A stretch of 64,000 nt of DNA from Verrucomicrobiota bacterium. Its GTDB lineage: Bacteria > Verrucomicrobiota > Verrucomicrobiia > Verrucomicrobiales > DEV007. The notes beneath the pieces are model-generated. The model saw only the letters and a list, made by a program, of their open reading frames with translations, was not told the origin of the DNA and made no database searches. This document shows positions 25,813 through 35,204 of the stretch, one piece after another; the first letter of the stretch is position 1, and each line of letters starts with the position of its first letter. The position numbers and the translations under genes are program-made. The stretch spans positions 39,125-103,124 of the forward strand of contig QQNE01000003.1 of the NCBI GenBank assembly GCA_003402735.1, read 5' to 3'.

Positions 25813-26277
25813 TCAGCGCACCACCACCTCGAAGGTCACCGTGTCCGCCTCGGTGTCCCGGCCCGTTCCCGGAGGAATGTGCGCCCAGCGGATTTGGTGC
25901 CGACCCGGTTGCCGGGCAAAGTAAGTCTGGGTCAGCGTCCCGGGCATGCCGACCGCTCCCGGCACCGCTTCGCCACGGCTGATCGTCGGGTTCCCCACGC
26001 GGGCCAACACTCCGCCGATGCCCGTCCCGCTCCGCTCTTCCCATCGATATCCGGTGGAGGCCCCGTTTTCCACCAGGCGGATGGTCACGGTCTGACCAGC
26101 TTGCAACGCGACCTCCCGGTTTGCGTCCGCCTCGGTCAGCGTCACCCCGGCCTCTTGCTGGTGGAGCAGGGCCGGACGCGGAGGCTGCTTCGGAGAGACG
26201 CAGCCGTTCAGGGCCAGGGCCAGAACCGTGGCACCAGGAATCAGGATCAGGGCGGCGAACGGAGGTCTGCGCTTCAT
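25813..26277 (-). CDS. chagasin-like (inhibitor family I42) lipoprotein
   Basis: 154 residues. A lipoprotein signal peptide ends at LNGC (cysteine near residue 26). The mature part matches the chagasin/amoebiasin family of cysteine protease inhibitors: NGASTGYRWEE corresponds to the NPTTGYxW loop, GMPGTLTQTYFA to the second loop region, and the beta-strand finish DTVTFEVVV is typical. The family blocks papain-like proteases through three loops. It lies 84 bases upstream of the TraB-like gene on the same strand. Family assignment is fairly good; the target protease is unknown. Confidence 0.82.
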   Translation of the reverse strand: MKRRPPFAALILIPGATVLALALNGCVSPKQPPRPALLHQQEAGVTLTEADANREVALQAGQTVTIRLVENGASTGYRWEERSGTGIGGVLARVGNPTISRGEAVPGAVGMPGTLTQTYFARQPGRHQIRWAHIPPGTGRDTEADTVTFEVVVR

Positions 26278-26594
26278 GGGGTCAGCCCCGCGTTAGCCCG
26301 GACGCAAACCCCGGTCAATCGGAAAAAAAGCGCAGGGTCAGGGAACCGGGCACACGGCCCATTGCCCCCGAGCACCCATCCCGCAGCCTCGGGCTTGGCC
26401 GCGGGGAGCCATCGCAATTGAGAGAAATAGCATAATTAAAAGTTTTTATTGCGACTTTTTGATTACAGTATTTATTAAAAATCACATCCGAGACTCAAAT
26501 CCTCCGAAATTTCTTTTTCCTGCGACGTGCGCGAGTCCCGACCGGCTGTCGCCCCCAGTTCTGAGATCCCAAACCCATCAACCAGCTGAAGCCC
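26278..26594. promoter_or_regulatory. intergenic region with probable promoter of the polysaccharide operon
   Basis: A 317-base gap between the divergent chagasin-like gene and the first glycosyltransferase. Bases 26415-26485 are strongly AT-rich against a GC-rich background. A candidate promoter is TTGCGA at 26449-26454 with TTATTA at 26472-26477 (17-base spacer). The predicted leader is about 110 bases long; no regulatory hairpin was recognised in it. Confidence 0.35.
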
Positions 26595-27755
26595 ATGAGT
26601 GAAAAGCCCACGCTCCTTGACCAAGAACGCCGCTCCCTCCGGAGCGTGATGAACTTCGCGACCCAGTTGGAGGGGGGAGGCGCGCAGATGGTGGCGGCGC
26701 AACTCTGCTCCGGGTTTTTGGAGCTGGGCTTCGAGTCCTCGCTGCTTTCGTTCCTCTACGAAAAGCGCAGCTTCGAACTTCCCGGGCCCAAGCCCAGCAT
26801 CCTGGTGTCCCAGAAGCCGGGTCTGCTCGGTCTTCCCAAGCTGATCCTGAGGATCTTCCAACTGCTACGGCAGCACCGGCCCGATGTCGTTCTCTCTCAC
26901 TCCGTCTACACCAACCTCTTCGTCTTGCCGATCGCGGTTCTGCTGCGGATCCCGCACCGGATCACCGTGCAGCACAATGAAACCCAGGATGTGAGCCCCT
27001 TGTTTCAATGGTTCTACGCCCTCTTCCATCTCCTGCGGATCAATACCCACACCGTCTTTGTGTCGGACGCCTCTTACGAGAGCTATCTCCGCCACTACCG
27101 ATGCTTTGAGAGGGATTCCTCGGTCGTCAAAAACCTCATCTCCATCGATTGGCGGAGCGCGGATCCCGCGGTGGCCGGGTTGGTCCAACTCGAGCCGGAG
27201 GAGCGTCTTCTCTTCGCGGTGGGCAGGCTGAGCCGCCAGAAGAATCATGCCGTGCTCGTGGAAGCGATGAAACGGGTGCAGGGCTGCAAGCTCGTCATTG
27301 CCGGGGAAGGGGAGCTGCGCCCCATGCTGGAAAGTCAGATCCGGGAGGCCGGACTCGAGAAGTCCGTGATCCTGGCCGGCGAGATCCCCAGGGAGAAGAT
27401 CGTCGCCCTGTTCGGGATCTGTGACCTGTTCGTCATGCCCTCGCTCTACGAGGGCCGCTCGCTCGCCATGCTGGAGGCGATCCAGGCCGGGTGCTCGATC
27501 GTCGCCTCCCGCATCCCGAGTTTTGAGGAGGTCCTCGATTCGTGTTCCAACGATGTGGCCTTTTTTGACCTCGAGTCCCCCGAGGATCTGGCGGCGAAAT
27601 TGCAGGAGGCCGTGGCCTCGCTTCCCGCCTGGAAAGCCATCCCCCAGCGAACGCAATCGCTTGAGGAACGAGCCGCCGAGTCCGGCAAAGCCGTCAATGT
27701 GCAGCTCTGCAGGTCTTACTGCCAGAACATCGGATGGTCTTCCTGTTCGGCCTGA
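26595..27755 (+). CDS. glycosyltransferase family 4-like (GT-B)
   Basis: 386 residues. N-terminal Rossmann-like half with a glycine-rich acceptor loop (QLEGGGAQMVAAQLCSGF), and a C-terminal GT1-type domain with FAVGRLSRQKNHAVLVEAM, LVIAGEGELRPMLE and the EX7E motif in PSLYEGRSLAMLEAIQAG. It would transfer a sugar from a nucleotide donor to a growing surface polysaccharide or its lipid carrier in the cytoplasm. Donor and acceptor cannot be told. It is the first gene of the locus that continues to 32893 on the same strand. Confidence 0.92.
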   Translation: MSEKPTLLDQERRSLRSVMNFATQLEGGGAQMVAAQLCSGFLELGFESSLLSFLYEKRSFELPGPKPSILVSQKPGLLGLPKLILRIFQLLRQHRPDVVLSHSVYTNLFVLPIAVLLRIPHRITVQHNETQDVSPLFQWFYALFHLLRINTHTVFVSDASYESYLRHYRCFERDSSVVKNLISIDWRSADPAVAGLVQLEPEERLLFAVGRLSRQKNHAVLVEAMKRVQGCKLVIAGEGELRPMLESQIREAGLEKSVILAGEIPREKIVALFGICDLFVMPSLYEGRSLAMLEAIQAGCSIVASRIPSFEEVLDSCSNDVAFFDLESPEDLAAKLQEAVASLPAWKAIPQRTQSLEERAAESGKAVNVQLCRSYCQNIGWSSCSA

Positions 27756-27812
27756 GATGGCATGCCCAATTTGCAATCATTTATCGAATTTTTGACACAA
27801 CATCGGAAGATC

Positions 27813-28967
27813 ATGAAACAGAATCGCAAAGGCGTCAGAAAAATTTGGGTGGCGGGATTGCGTGGCATTCCCAGCCTTTCGGGAGGCGTTGAACAGGTCG
27901 TGGAAAGGCTCTATCCTCAACTCAAGGAACTGTGCGAGGAACAAGAGATGAATGTGGCGATCACGATCGCCAACCGCAGCCAGTATTTTCCCAAGAGAAT
28001 CGACTCGTTTGAATCCCTCCAATTGCGTTATCTTTCCTCCCCCGATCTCAAGGGGTTCGAGTCGCTGCTCCACTCCGGATATTCTCTCTGGTCCGCGTTC
28101 CGGGATCGGGCGGATGTGATTCATCTTCACGCCATCGGCGCCTGGATCTGGGCCCCGATCGCCCGGCTTCTCGGCATCCGGGTTTGCCTCTATCACCACG
28201 GGAATGATCACTTGCGCGACAAGTGGGGCTTCGCCGCGCGCATCTTCCTGCGCAGTTCCATGCATTTCGGTTCCCTCTTCGCACATCGTGTCTACCTCCT
28301 CAATCCCGTGCACATGGCCAATCTTCCCCTCATTCAAAAAGGGAAAGTCCGCATCGTTCCCAACGGGATCGATTGCGAAGGCACGCTCCGGGAGGAGGTA
28401 TCCCAGGCGATTGAGATGAAGACCTTTCTCTTTGTCGGGCGGGTCACACCGGAAAAGAACGTCCTGGAATTGATCCGCGCCTTTAACCTGCTCTGCCAAC
28501 AGCGGCAGATCACCCCAAGTCTCAGGGTCATCGGACCCGCCGTCCACGGGGAAGAAGCCTACTTTGAGGCCTGCCAGCAGGAGGCCGCCCTCAATCCGCG
28601 CATCGATTTCATGGGCCCGATGCCCCCAGCCAAGGTCAAGGAATACTATCGGCCCGATGCGGTGCTCACCCTGCTCTCCTCCATCGAGGGCATGCCCATG
28701 GTGGCTCTCGAAGCCATCGCGGGCGGTTGCCGTCTGCTCCTCAGCAACATTCCGGAGCACGAGGTGTTCGAAGACAACTTCGACGCCAAACGGGTCGACC
28801 CGGCGCAACCCGAAGAAATTGTCGAAGCCATGCAGGAAATGATCGACACGCCGCACGGGGCGGATCATATTATAGAAAATATGAAAACCCTGAAGAAAAA
28901 TCACAACTGGGAAAACTCAGCAATGATTCTCAGGGATGATCTCAAGGCGCTCTTGGCCGGGAAATGA
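27813..28967 (+). CDS. glycosyltransferase (GT-B, group 1)
   Basis: 384 residues from ATG 27813, which follows CGGAAG at good spacing; the frame is open from ATG 27762, 6 bases after the previous stop. N-terminal VAGLRGIPSLSGGVEQVVERLYPQL contains the acceptor-side glycine loop, and the C-terminal half has FLFVGRVTPEKNVLELIRAF and LTLLSSIEGMPMVALEAIAGG with the EX7E pattern. Probable cytoplasmic sugar transfer in the polysaccharide pathway. The last bases overlap the start of the membrane polymerase gene (ATGA), so the two are translationally coupled. Confidence 0.92.
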   Translation: MKQNRKGVRKIWVAGLRGIPSLSGGVEQVVERLYPQLKELCEEQEMNVAITIANRSQYFPKRIDSFESLQLRYLSSPDLKGFESLLHSGYSLWSAFRDRADVIHLHAIGAWIWAPIARLLGIRVCLYHHGNDHLRDKWGFAARIFLRSSMHFGSLFAHRVYLLNPVHMANLPLIQKGKVRIVPNGIDCEGTLREEVSQAIEMKTFLFVGRVTPEKNVLELIRAFNLLCQQRQITPSLRVIGPAVHGEEAYFEACQQEAALNPRIDFMGPMPPAKVKEYYRPDAVLTLLSSIEGMPMVALEAIAGGCRLLLSNIPEHEVFEDNFDAKRVDPAQPEEIVEAMQEMIDTPHGADHIIENMKTLKKNHNWENSAMILRDDLKALLAGK

Positions 28968-30127
28968 TTCGGTTCCTCGTCATCTTCGGTGTGCCGATCG
29001 GGATTGCCTTGCAGGGAATCATCGAGGAGAAGAGCCGCGCCCTGAGCAATGTCTGCCAGTATGGTCCGATCGTAATTCTCGCCATTTACGGTCTGGCTTG
29101 CCAGGCTGCGGCGAAATTCTCGAAGCATCCCGAGAATCTCAGGGGACAGAGCCCGATGATGTCCCTTCTTTTCCTCGGTTTTGCGCTCACTACCTGTTTC
29201 AGTCTCTTTGCCAGCGGGTTGGACCTTCGTCCGGGCGGCGTGCGGGACACGATGATCGTTGCGGTGACTTACTACGCCCTCTCGGCTCCCTTTTGCTGGA
29301 AGCCGGGCCACTACCACCTGTTTTGCTGGGTCCACTGCGTCAGCTTCGTCGTCCTCAGTTTTGTCCGGTCCGGCAGTCCCGCAGACCTCAACGTGATCGA
29401 GGGGGACTCGCCTTGGGAACACCACACCCTCGGGTTTGTCCTGCCGATGTGTTTTTTCTACGCCTACCTGGCGAAGGATCTGCCCCTGATGGCGTTCTCC
29501 GGATGCCTCACGATTTTGGCCATGAAACGCGTCGCCATCATCGCCATGGTGATCTCTCTCGCCGCTTCGTTTCTCACGCCATCCGCCAAGCCGCGCGCCC
29601 TGATCTGTCTGGTTCTCGGGATCGTGCTCTTCCTCGGATCACACTATCTGGATCTCATCATTGAGTTTCTCCAGAACGTGGTCCCCGAGATCAAGGATTT
29701 CAGGGATCTCTTCTCCGGGCGTGGTCCCCTCGTGAAGACCGTCCGGGAGACGGCTTATGCCGAAGCGGGCTGGGTGAATGTCCTTTTCGGGAACGGGCCC
29801 GGCTTCGCTTCCAAGCTCGCGGTCGAAGTGCTCAGCACGGAACTAAAACACATCCACAACGATTATATTCGTATCTTTCTCGATTACGGGATCGTGGGAT
29901 CTCTGTTCTGGCTCGCCATGCTCGCAAGGCTGGCATCGATGAGCAAGCTGGGGTATTGTTTGGCCCTGTATCAGATGACGGTTTTCTCGACAGACAATAC
30001 GTTCGTTTATTATCCGCATTTGGTAACGCTCTATCTTTTCGCAAAACTTCATGATGTTCCTGCCAAGGCGCGGGCGGGTGCAAACCTCCCGACGACGAAT
30101 TTTGGCGCGGTCCCTCGTCCAGCGTAG
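28964..30127 (+). CDS. Wzy/O-antigen ligase-like membrane protein
   Basis: 387 residues with about ten hydrophobic segments spread along the chain (for example FLVIFGVPIGIALQGII and VAIIAMVISLAASFLTP). A large polar loop near the C-terminal third (LFSGRGPLVKTVRETAYAEA, then VLFGNGPGFASKLAV and LKHIHNDYIRIFLDYGIVGS) is the pattern of the Wzy_C/O-antigen ligase domain, with the conserved H-N-D. It would polymerise or ligate undecaprenyl-linked repeat units at the periplasmic face. Polymerase and ligase roles cannot be separated by sequence. It overlaps the previous gene by four bases. Confidence 0.85.
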   Translation: MIRFLVIFGVPIGIALQGIIEEKSRALSNVCQYGPIVILAIYGLACQAAAKFSKHPENLRGQSPMMSLLFLGFALTTCFSLFASGLDLRPGGVRDTMIVAVTYYALSAPFCWKPGHYHLFCWVHCVSFVVLSFVRSGSPADLNVIEGDSPWEHHTLGFVLPMCFFYAYLAKDLPLMAFSGCLTILAMKRVAIIAMVISLAASFLTPSAKPRALICLVLGIVLFLGSHYLDLIIEFLQNVVPEIKDFRDLFSGRGPLVKTVRETAYAEAGWVNVLFGNGPGFASKLAVEVLSTELKHIHNDYIRIFLDYGIVGSLFWLAMLARLASMSKLGYCLALYQMTVFSTDNTFVYYPHLVTLYLFAKLHDVPAKARAGANLPTTNFGAVPRPA

Positions 30128-30186
30128 CCAGCACGGGCCGCGATTCCTTCCGCCTTCCTCTCCTCAGCAACCCAGAATTCCCAACC

Positions 30187-31368
30187 ATGAATTCAGCAGC
30201 CAGCCGAACCACTCCCATCCGGATCGCGGTCACCGGAGACCGCAACTTTCTTGTCCAGAAACGCATGTCGATGTTGTTCGACAGATTCGAATGCGAGGCG
30301 CAATCCCTTGAGCGGGTGCCGGTGGACAATCTCTTCGATGCCAAATGGCTGAAGCAGACGGCGAAAGAGATCTGCAAGCGGCTGCCCATTCCCATCCAAA
30401 CCACCGGCCGTGCCAGCGGCATGCGGAAGAATGCGGCGAGCTATGTCAAGCAGTCCCGGGCGTGCGAGCGCAAAATCCGCGCGTTGAAGCAAAGGCCGGA
30501 TTTTGTGTTTCACCTCTTTGGAATGTATTGCCCCTTTTGGGACGGGTTCGACATTCCCTTTTCCATGTATCTCGATTACACCATGGCCCTTGCGCATCGC
30601 ACCTGGGAGCCCTGGGCACCTTTCGCGGGACAGGCGGACCTCCAGGCTTGGTTGGATTGTGAGGCGGTCGCCTATGCAAACGCGTCCCGCATCTTCACCT
30701 TCAGCAGTCTCGTGAAGCGCTCCCTCGTCGAGGATTATGGCGTCGCTCCAGAGAAGGTTTTCGTCACCGGCGCGGCGGGCCAGTTCGCCCAGCCTTACGA
30801 AGGTCCCAAAGAAATTGGCGGCAGTCGTCTGCTCTTCAACGCCACCAATTTCGAGCGAAAGGGCGGGGATCTTGTGATGGAGGCCTTTCGGAAAGTCCGG
30901 TCCGTCCTGCCCGCCACCGAGTTGCTCGTGGTGGGAGGAGAAGAGGATTCGGAACCTTACCCAGGCATCCAACATCTCGGATTCGTCTCTGGCCCGGGCG
31001 CGATGGAACGGCTCTTTTTGAGTTCCGATCTGCTGTTGGCCCCGGCGAGGTGCGAACCCTATGGACAACTGCTGGTCGAAGCAGCCAATTACGGTCTTCC
31101 CTCGATTGTCTCCGACCGCGGGGGAATGAAGGAAATCATCGAACCGGATGTGAATGGCGTGGTTCTCTCTGAATTGTCCAGCGACTGCCTCGCGGAGGCC
31201 GTCATCAGCCTGCTTCAGGATCCGGTCCGACTTCGGAGATATTCCGAGGCGGGTCGCGCGAAGGTCCGGGCACAGCTCAATTGGTTGAGCATCGCGGAGG
31301 GGATGCTCAAGGAGATGACCAGGGCGGTGGAGGATCGTCGGAGGCTTTCCTATGTCGCCGCGGCCTGA
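30187..31368 (+). CDS. glycosyltransferase (GT-B, group 1)
   Basis: 393 residues. The C-terminal domain is clear: LLFNATNFERKGGDLVMEAF, ELLVVGGEE, HLGFVSGPGAMERLFLSSDL and PARCEPYGQLLVEAANYG, the last being the EX7E motif. The N-terminal half is less typical, with a positively charged region (KQSRACERKIRALKQRPDF) and an aromatic stretch around YCPFWDGFDIPFSMYLDY. Sixty bases separate it from the Wzy-like gene. Role in polysaccharide assembly is inferred from the locus. Confidence 0.9.
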   Translation: MNSAASRTTPIRIAVTGDRNFLVQKRMSMLFDRFECEAQSLERVPVDNLFDAKWLKQTAKEICKRLPIPIQTTGRASGMRKNAASYVKQSRACERKIRALKQRPDFVFHLFGMYCPFWDGFDIPFSMYLDYTMALAHRTWEPWAPFAGQADLQAWLDCEAVAYANASRIFTFSSLVKRSLVEDYGVAPEKVFVTGAAGQFAQPYEGPKEIGGSRLLFNATNFERKGGDLVMEAFRKVRSVLPATELLVVGGEEDSEPYPGIQHLGFVSGPGAMERLFLSSDLLLAPARCEPYGQLLVEAANYGLPSIVSDRGGMKEIIEPDVNGVVLSELSSDCLAEAVISLLQDPVRLRRYSEAGRAKVRAQLNWLSIAEGMLKEMTRAVEDRRRLSYVAAA

Positions 31369-31423
31369 GCGCAACGGATCGCAAACATTCTTGTCCTGAA
31401 CCTGTTGTCTGCTGGTTGACTCA

Positions 31424-32893
31424 ATGTCCACGGTGCAAGGTCTGAAATCCAAGGTTCTCAATGGCGGGATCTTGCTCACCCTGAGAAGTTTGGTGGCCGC
31501 GGTCCTCTCCCTGGTTAGCGTCATCGTCATCGCGCGGATTTTGGGCCTGAAGAACTATGGGATTGCCACGGTTTCAATTGGGATCATTTATTTCCTGACA
31601 TGGACCTGTCGGTTGGGGCTGCATACCCACTTGGTGCGGGACCGGGAACTGCCGGATGACGGACCCCGCCAAGTTTTGTCATTTTATCATGCGCTCGGTT
31701 TCCTGCTTTGTTCGATTCTGTGGTTGGCGGCGCCGCTGGCGGGAAAGTTCACCGGTCAGATCGAGGTCACTCATGCGCTCCGAGCCCTGCTTCCAGTGGT
31801 GTGGCTGGATCTCGTGGGGATGGTGTCCATCTCCATGCTGGAACGCAATCTCCGCTTTGGAGAGGTCGGTTTGATCGAGTCCGTTTCCCAGTTGGGAAAT
31901 TGTGTGATTTCCATCGCCCTGGTCTTTGCGGGGGCAAGTTACTGGGGCCCGATCATCGGGACCGTGTTTCAATACACTCTGCAGACGATCCTGGCTTGTC
32001 GCCTCTATCCAGTGAGCTGGCGTTGGGGGTGGGATTGGAAGTTTCTCAAACCGGCCTTGCGCTTCGGCCTGGCCTATTCCGGGGCCGATTGGATCGCCAA
32101 CTGCAAGAGTCTGCGAATCAGTGTGCTCGTCAGTGGCATCGCCGGGATCGAGGCGGCCGGCATTGTCGGGATGGCCAATCGCTTCGCCGATCAGATGTCC
32201 ATGCTGCGGCTCGTGGTCCGGCGGATGTCGATCAGTGTGATGTCGAAGTTTGTCGAGGACCCGGATGCGGCCCGTGCCGCCGTGAGCCGCGGAATGATTT
32301 ATCAGGCAATGCTTGTCGGACCGGTTTGCGCCGGTTTTTCCTGCGTGGCGGTCTGGGTGATTCCGGCGGTCTTCGGTTCCGAATGGGTTCTCAGTGCCAA
32401 GATCTTTCCCCTTTTCGCCTTGGCCACCCTTGGCAGCTCCCTATTCGATCTGCACGCCGCGGTTCTTCACGCTGCCGGGCGGAACGCCGACGTGGCCAAG
32501 GGAAATCTCCTCTACGTGAGCGTGCTCTGGGTTGGCGGAATCATTCTGCTCCCTGTGTTCGGTCTGTGGGGATACGGTGTCTCGGAACTTCTGGCGCTTC
32601 CCAGTTATCAATTGCTTCACCGTCTCTTTACCAAGACTTATGGTTCGCCCGAATATCGACCGGCATTCTGGGTGAGCGCGGCCGCCGTTCCGCCGATGAT
32701 CGCCAGCATCTTCCTCTCTCCGGTGCCGGCGATGGTTATCTTTCTTCTGAGCTATGCCCTGTTGTTCCTGATGAACGGCGGGATCCGTGAGAATCTCCGG
32801 GAACTGAATCTCTTCGCTCGCAAAAAGCCGAGAGAGGTTTCACCAGGGCCGGATGCGCCCGTGGCCGAGGTCAACGCCGGAGCCGGTGCCTGA
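31424..32893 (+). CDS. Wzx-type polysaccharide flippase
   Basis: 489 residues with 12-14 predicted membrane segments. The N-terminus LKSKVLNGGILLTLRSLVAA followed by VSVIVIARILGLKNYGIATV is the standard opening of the polysaccharide biosynthesis/MATE-like flippase family (LxxxxYG in helix 2). It would move lipid-linked repeat units across the inner membrane to the Wzy-like polymerase. Last gene of the plus-strand run, 55 bases after the preceding glycosyltransferase and convergent with the GT2 gene. Confidence 0.9.
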   Translation: MSTVQGLKSKVLNGGILLTLRSLVAAVLSLVSVIVIARILGLKNYGIATVSIGIIYFLTWTCRLGLHTHLVRDRELPDDGPRQVLSFYHALGFLLCSILWLAAPLAGKFTGQIEVTHALRALLPVVWLDLVGMVSISMLERNLRFGEVGLIESVSQLGNCVISIALVFAGASYWGPIIGTVFQYTLQTILACRLYPVSWRWGWDWKFLKPALRFGLAYSGADWIANCKSLRISVLVSGIAGIEAAGIVGMANRFADQMSMLRLVVRRMSISVMSKFVEDPDAARAAVSRGMIYQAMLVGPVCAGFSCVAVWVIPAVFGSEWVLSAKIFPLFALATLGSSLFDLHAAVLHAAGRNADVAKGNLLYVSVLWVGGIILLPVFGLWGYGVSELLALPSYQLLHRLFTKTYGSPEYRPAFWVSAAAVPPMIASIFLSPVPAMVIFLLSYALLFLMNGGIRENLRELNLFARKKPREVSPGPDAPVAEVNAGAGA

Positions 32894-32927
32894 AGCCGAC
32901 TCCGGACAGACAAACCGGTCGCGGACC

Positions 32928-33920
32928 TTACCTTGCCGACTTGAGGAACTGTTGCGGAGAGAGGAATGAGGAGAGGGCCTTGCGGGCCCGGCGCGCCTGG
33001 TTCAAGAGGGTCTCGTATCGGGCCGCACCAAAGTAGCGAACCAGCAAGATGGTAAGAGCCAAGCGCATGTATCCAGCGGTGAGTCGGAGCTTTGGATCAT
33101 AACTCACGGCTTGCCGCAGAAGTCTGGAAGAATCAACGTGATTCCGGTGCCGACTCTGGACGGGCTTCCAGCTCAGGCAGAGATAGGCCATGGCATAGCT
33201 CATCGACTTGAGGCGGGTCTTGGCCGCTTCGGTGGAGGAGAAAGCCTTCTCGAGAACCCGTTGGAAGGATTTTTCAAGCACAAACCAGTTGTTGGATAGA
33301 CTCGCCGGATGTTGACGATAATAGACCAGCGGCTCTCGGATGACCCGGAACGGATGGTGATCCGCGATCCGGAGCCACATATCCCAGTCTTCGATTCCGG
33401 TGGTGGCCGGATCGAAGAGGCCGAGATCGTCAAAACAGCGCCTCCGGACCATGGCATTGCTGCCGCATCCGATGAAGTTGTGTTTGATGAGTTCGGGCCA
33501 AACCATTCCCTCACTGAAATATCGTCGAATCTTGCCGGTGGGATTGCCCAGGTGATCGATGTTGGCGAGCCAGCAATAGACCATCGCCGCATGCGGATCG
33601 CCGTCGAGTATCTCCAGCTGCTTGGTCAATTTGGTGGGGTGCCACAGGTCGTCCGAATCGAGGAACGCAATATATTCACCGCGCGAAGCGGCGATGCCGG
33701 TGTTCCGGGCGGTCGAGGGGCCCTGGTTGGCTTGGGTGATGAGGCGAAGCCGTGGGTCCGAGACATGGGCGGCAAACCACGATTCGGTGTCGTCCGTGCT
33801 GCCATCATTGACCACGATGACCTCGAAGTCCTGGTAGTCTTGTTGAAGAACGCTCTGGAGAGTTTCGGGAAGATATTTGGCCGAATTGTAGGAGGGAATG
33901 ACGATGGAAACTCTGGGCAT
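32928..33920 (-). CDS. glycosyltransferase family 2
   Basis: 330 residues from ATG 33920; the frame stays open far upstream but that part is antisense to galE. The N-terminus MPRVSIVIPSYNSAKYLPET and VIVVNDGSTDDT are the GT2 nucleotide-binding signatures, FLDSDDLWHP contains the DxD metal motif, and GIEDWDMWLR is the catalytic ED-W motif. GT-A fold, cytoplasmic. It lies at the end of the polysaccharide locus on the opposite strand, divergent from galE. Confidence 0.93.
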   Translation of the reverse strand: MPRVSIVIPSYNSAKYLPETLQSVLQQDYQDFEVIVVNDGSTDDTESWFAAHVSDPRLRLITQANQGPSTARNTGIAASRGEYIAFLDSDDLWHPTKLTKQLEILDGDPHAAMVYCWLANIDHLGNPTGKIRRYFSEGMVWPELIKHNFIGCGSNAMVRRRCFDDLGLFDPATTGIEDWDMWLRIADHHPFRVIREPLVYYRQHPASLSNNWFVLEKSFQRVLEKAFSSTEAAKTRLKSMSYAMAYLCLSWKPVQSRHRNHVDSSRLLRQAVSYDPKLRLTAGYMRLALTILLVRYFGAARYETLLNQARRARKALSSFLSPQQFLKSAR

Positions 33921-34097
33921 GGGAAAGTTCCTCTGGTTGCGGTTTTGGGACTGTTCTGGTCGACTGTTAATTCTATGACATTTAGGGGAAATTGAAAGCG
34001 GATTTCTTGGCTGAAAGAGAGGTCCGGAGGGATCCCCCGAAATCCAGATGTTTTTCTCCTTTTCAAGAGTCCATTTCCGGGTTTTGGTTGGACGCTC

Positions 34098-35102
34098 ATG
34101 AAAATTCTCATCGCTGGGGGCGCGGGTTACATAGGAAGTCATTGTGTGCGCCTGTTGGAGCTTTCGGGTCACCATCCGGTGGTGGTTGACAATCTTGTCT
34201 TTGGGCATCGTGGAGCGGTCGGGGCCGGGATTCCATTTTACGAGGCGGATCTTGGTGATGTGGAGAGGATGACAGATCTTTTGGCGCGGGAGCGGGTGGA
34301 GGCGGTGATGCATTTTGCGGCGTTCGCCTACGTGGGTGAATCTGTGCATCGGCCGCTGAAGTATTATTTGAACAATGTGGCGGCGACGCTTCATCTTCTG
34401 GAGGCGATGCAGCGCGCTGGGGTGAAGCGCTTCGTCTTCTCCAGCACCTGCGCCACCTTCGGGATTGTGGAGAGTCTTCCGATTGTCGAGAGCCTGCCGC
34501 AGAAGCCGATCAATCCTTACGGCCAGACGAAGTTGGACGTGGAGATCGCGTTGCGGGCCTTGTGCGCCGCCGAGGGTTTTTCGGCTGCGGCGTTTCGGTA
34601 TTTCAATGCCGCGGGCGCGGCCGAGGATGGCAGCATCGGTGAGGATCACGATCCGGAGTCGCATCTGATCCCTTTGGCAATCGGTGCAGCTCAGGGCAAG
34701 CGTCCGCCGTTGCGGGTGTTTGGGCTGGATTACCCGACGCCGGATGGGACCTGTCTGCGGGATTACGTGCATGTGGATGATCTGGCGCGGGCTCACATCG
34801 CAGCGCTCCCGCTTTTGGAGACCCCGGGCCGTTTTGTGGACTACAACCTGGGCACGGGCACACCCACGTCGGTGTTCGAAGTGATCGGTGCCGTGGAGTC
34901 GGTGACGGGATTGAAGGTGCCGTGGGAGCCGGGTGACCGCAGGGAAGGGGATCCTCCGGCGCTTTATGCGGACAGCGAGAAAGCGCGCCGGGAGCTGGGC
35001 TGGGTGCCTGTGCACACCGGAATCCGGTCGATCGTCGAGACAGCGTGGAATTGGCACAAGAGCCATCCCGAAGGGTATGGCGGTGTGCCGACGGCGGGTT
35101 GA
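34098..35102 (+). CDS. galE: UDP-glucose 4-epimerase
   Basis: 334 residues, full length. GalE interconverts UDP-glucose and UDP-galactose with bound NAD. The loop GGAGYIGSH (residues 7-15), SSTCATFG, the YxxxK pair Y141/K145 in NPYGQTK and RYFNAAGA are all present, as is DYPTPDGTCLRDYVHVDDL, typical of true GalE. A start at ATG 34098 gives the conserved N-terminus MKILIAGGAGYIG. It adjoins the polysaccharide genes and likely supplies UDP-galactose to them. Confidence 0.97.
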   Translation: MKILIAGGAGYIGSHCVRLLELSGHHPVVVDNLVFGHRGAVGAGIPFYEADLGDVERMTDLLARERVEAVMHFAAFAYVGESVHRPLKYYLNNVAATLHLLEAMQRAGVKRFVFSSTCATFGIVESLPIVESLPQKPINPYGQTKLDVEIALRALCAAEGFSAAAFRYFNAAGAAEDGSIGEDHDPESHLIPLAIGAAQGKRPPLRVFGLDYPTPDGTCLRDYVHVDDLARAHIAALPLLETPGRFVDYNLGTGTPTSVFEVIGAVESVTGLKVPWEPGDRREGDPPALYADSEKARRELGWVPVHTGIRSIVETAWNWHKSHPEGYGGVPTAG

Positions 35103-35204
35103 GATGGACAACCTCCCACTCCGGTTGGGGCAGGGAGAGGGGGCCAGGGTGTTTCCAAAAGGTCACTGGCGTTTTGGAACCTTTGGAGCATGGTAGGGAT
35201 GCCC

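Noticed and set aside
34480..34506. IVESLP repeated twice in GalE as a possible duplication
   Set aside because: Length and position agree with the normal GalE sequence, so it is a chance similarity rather than an insertion.
34000..35111. N-terminal extension of the minus-strand GT2 frame up to 35111
   Set aside because: The extra 397 codons are antisense to galE, while the GT2 family N-terminus (MPRVSIVIPSYN) starts cleanly at 33920.
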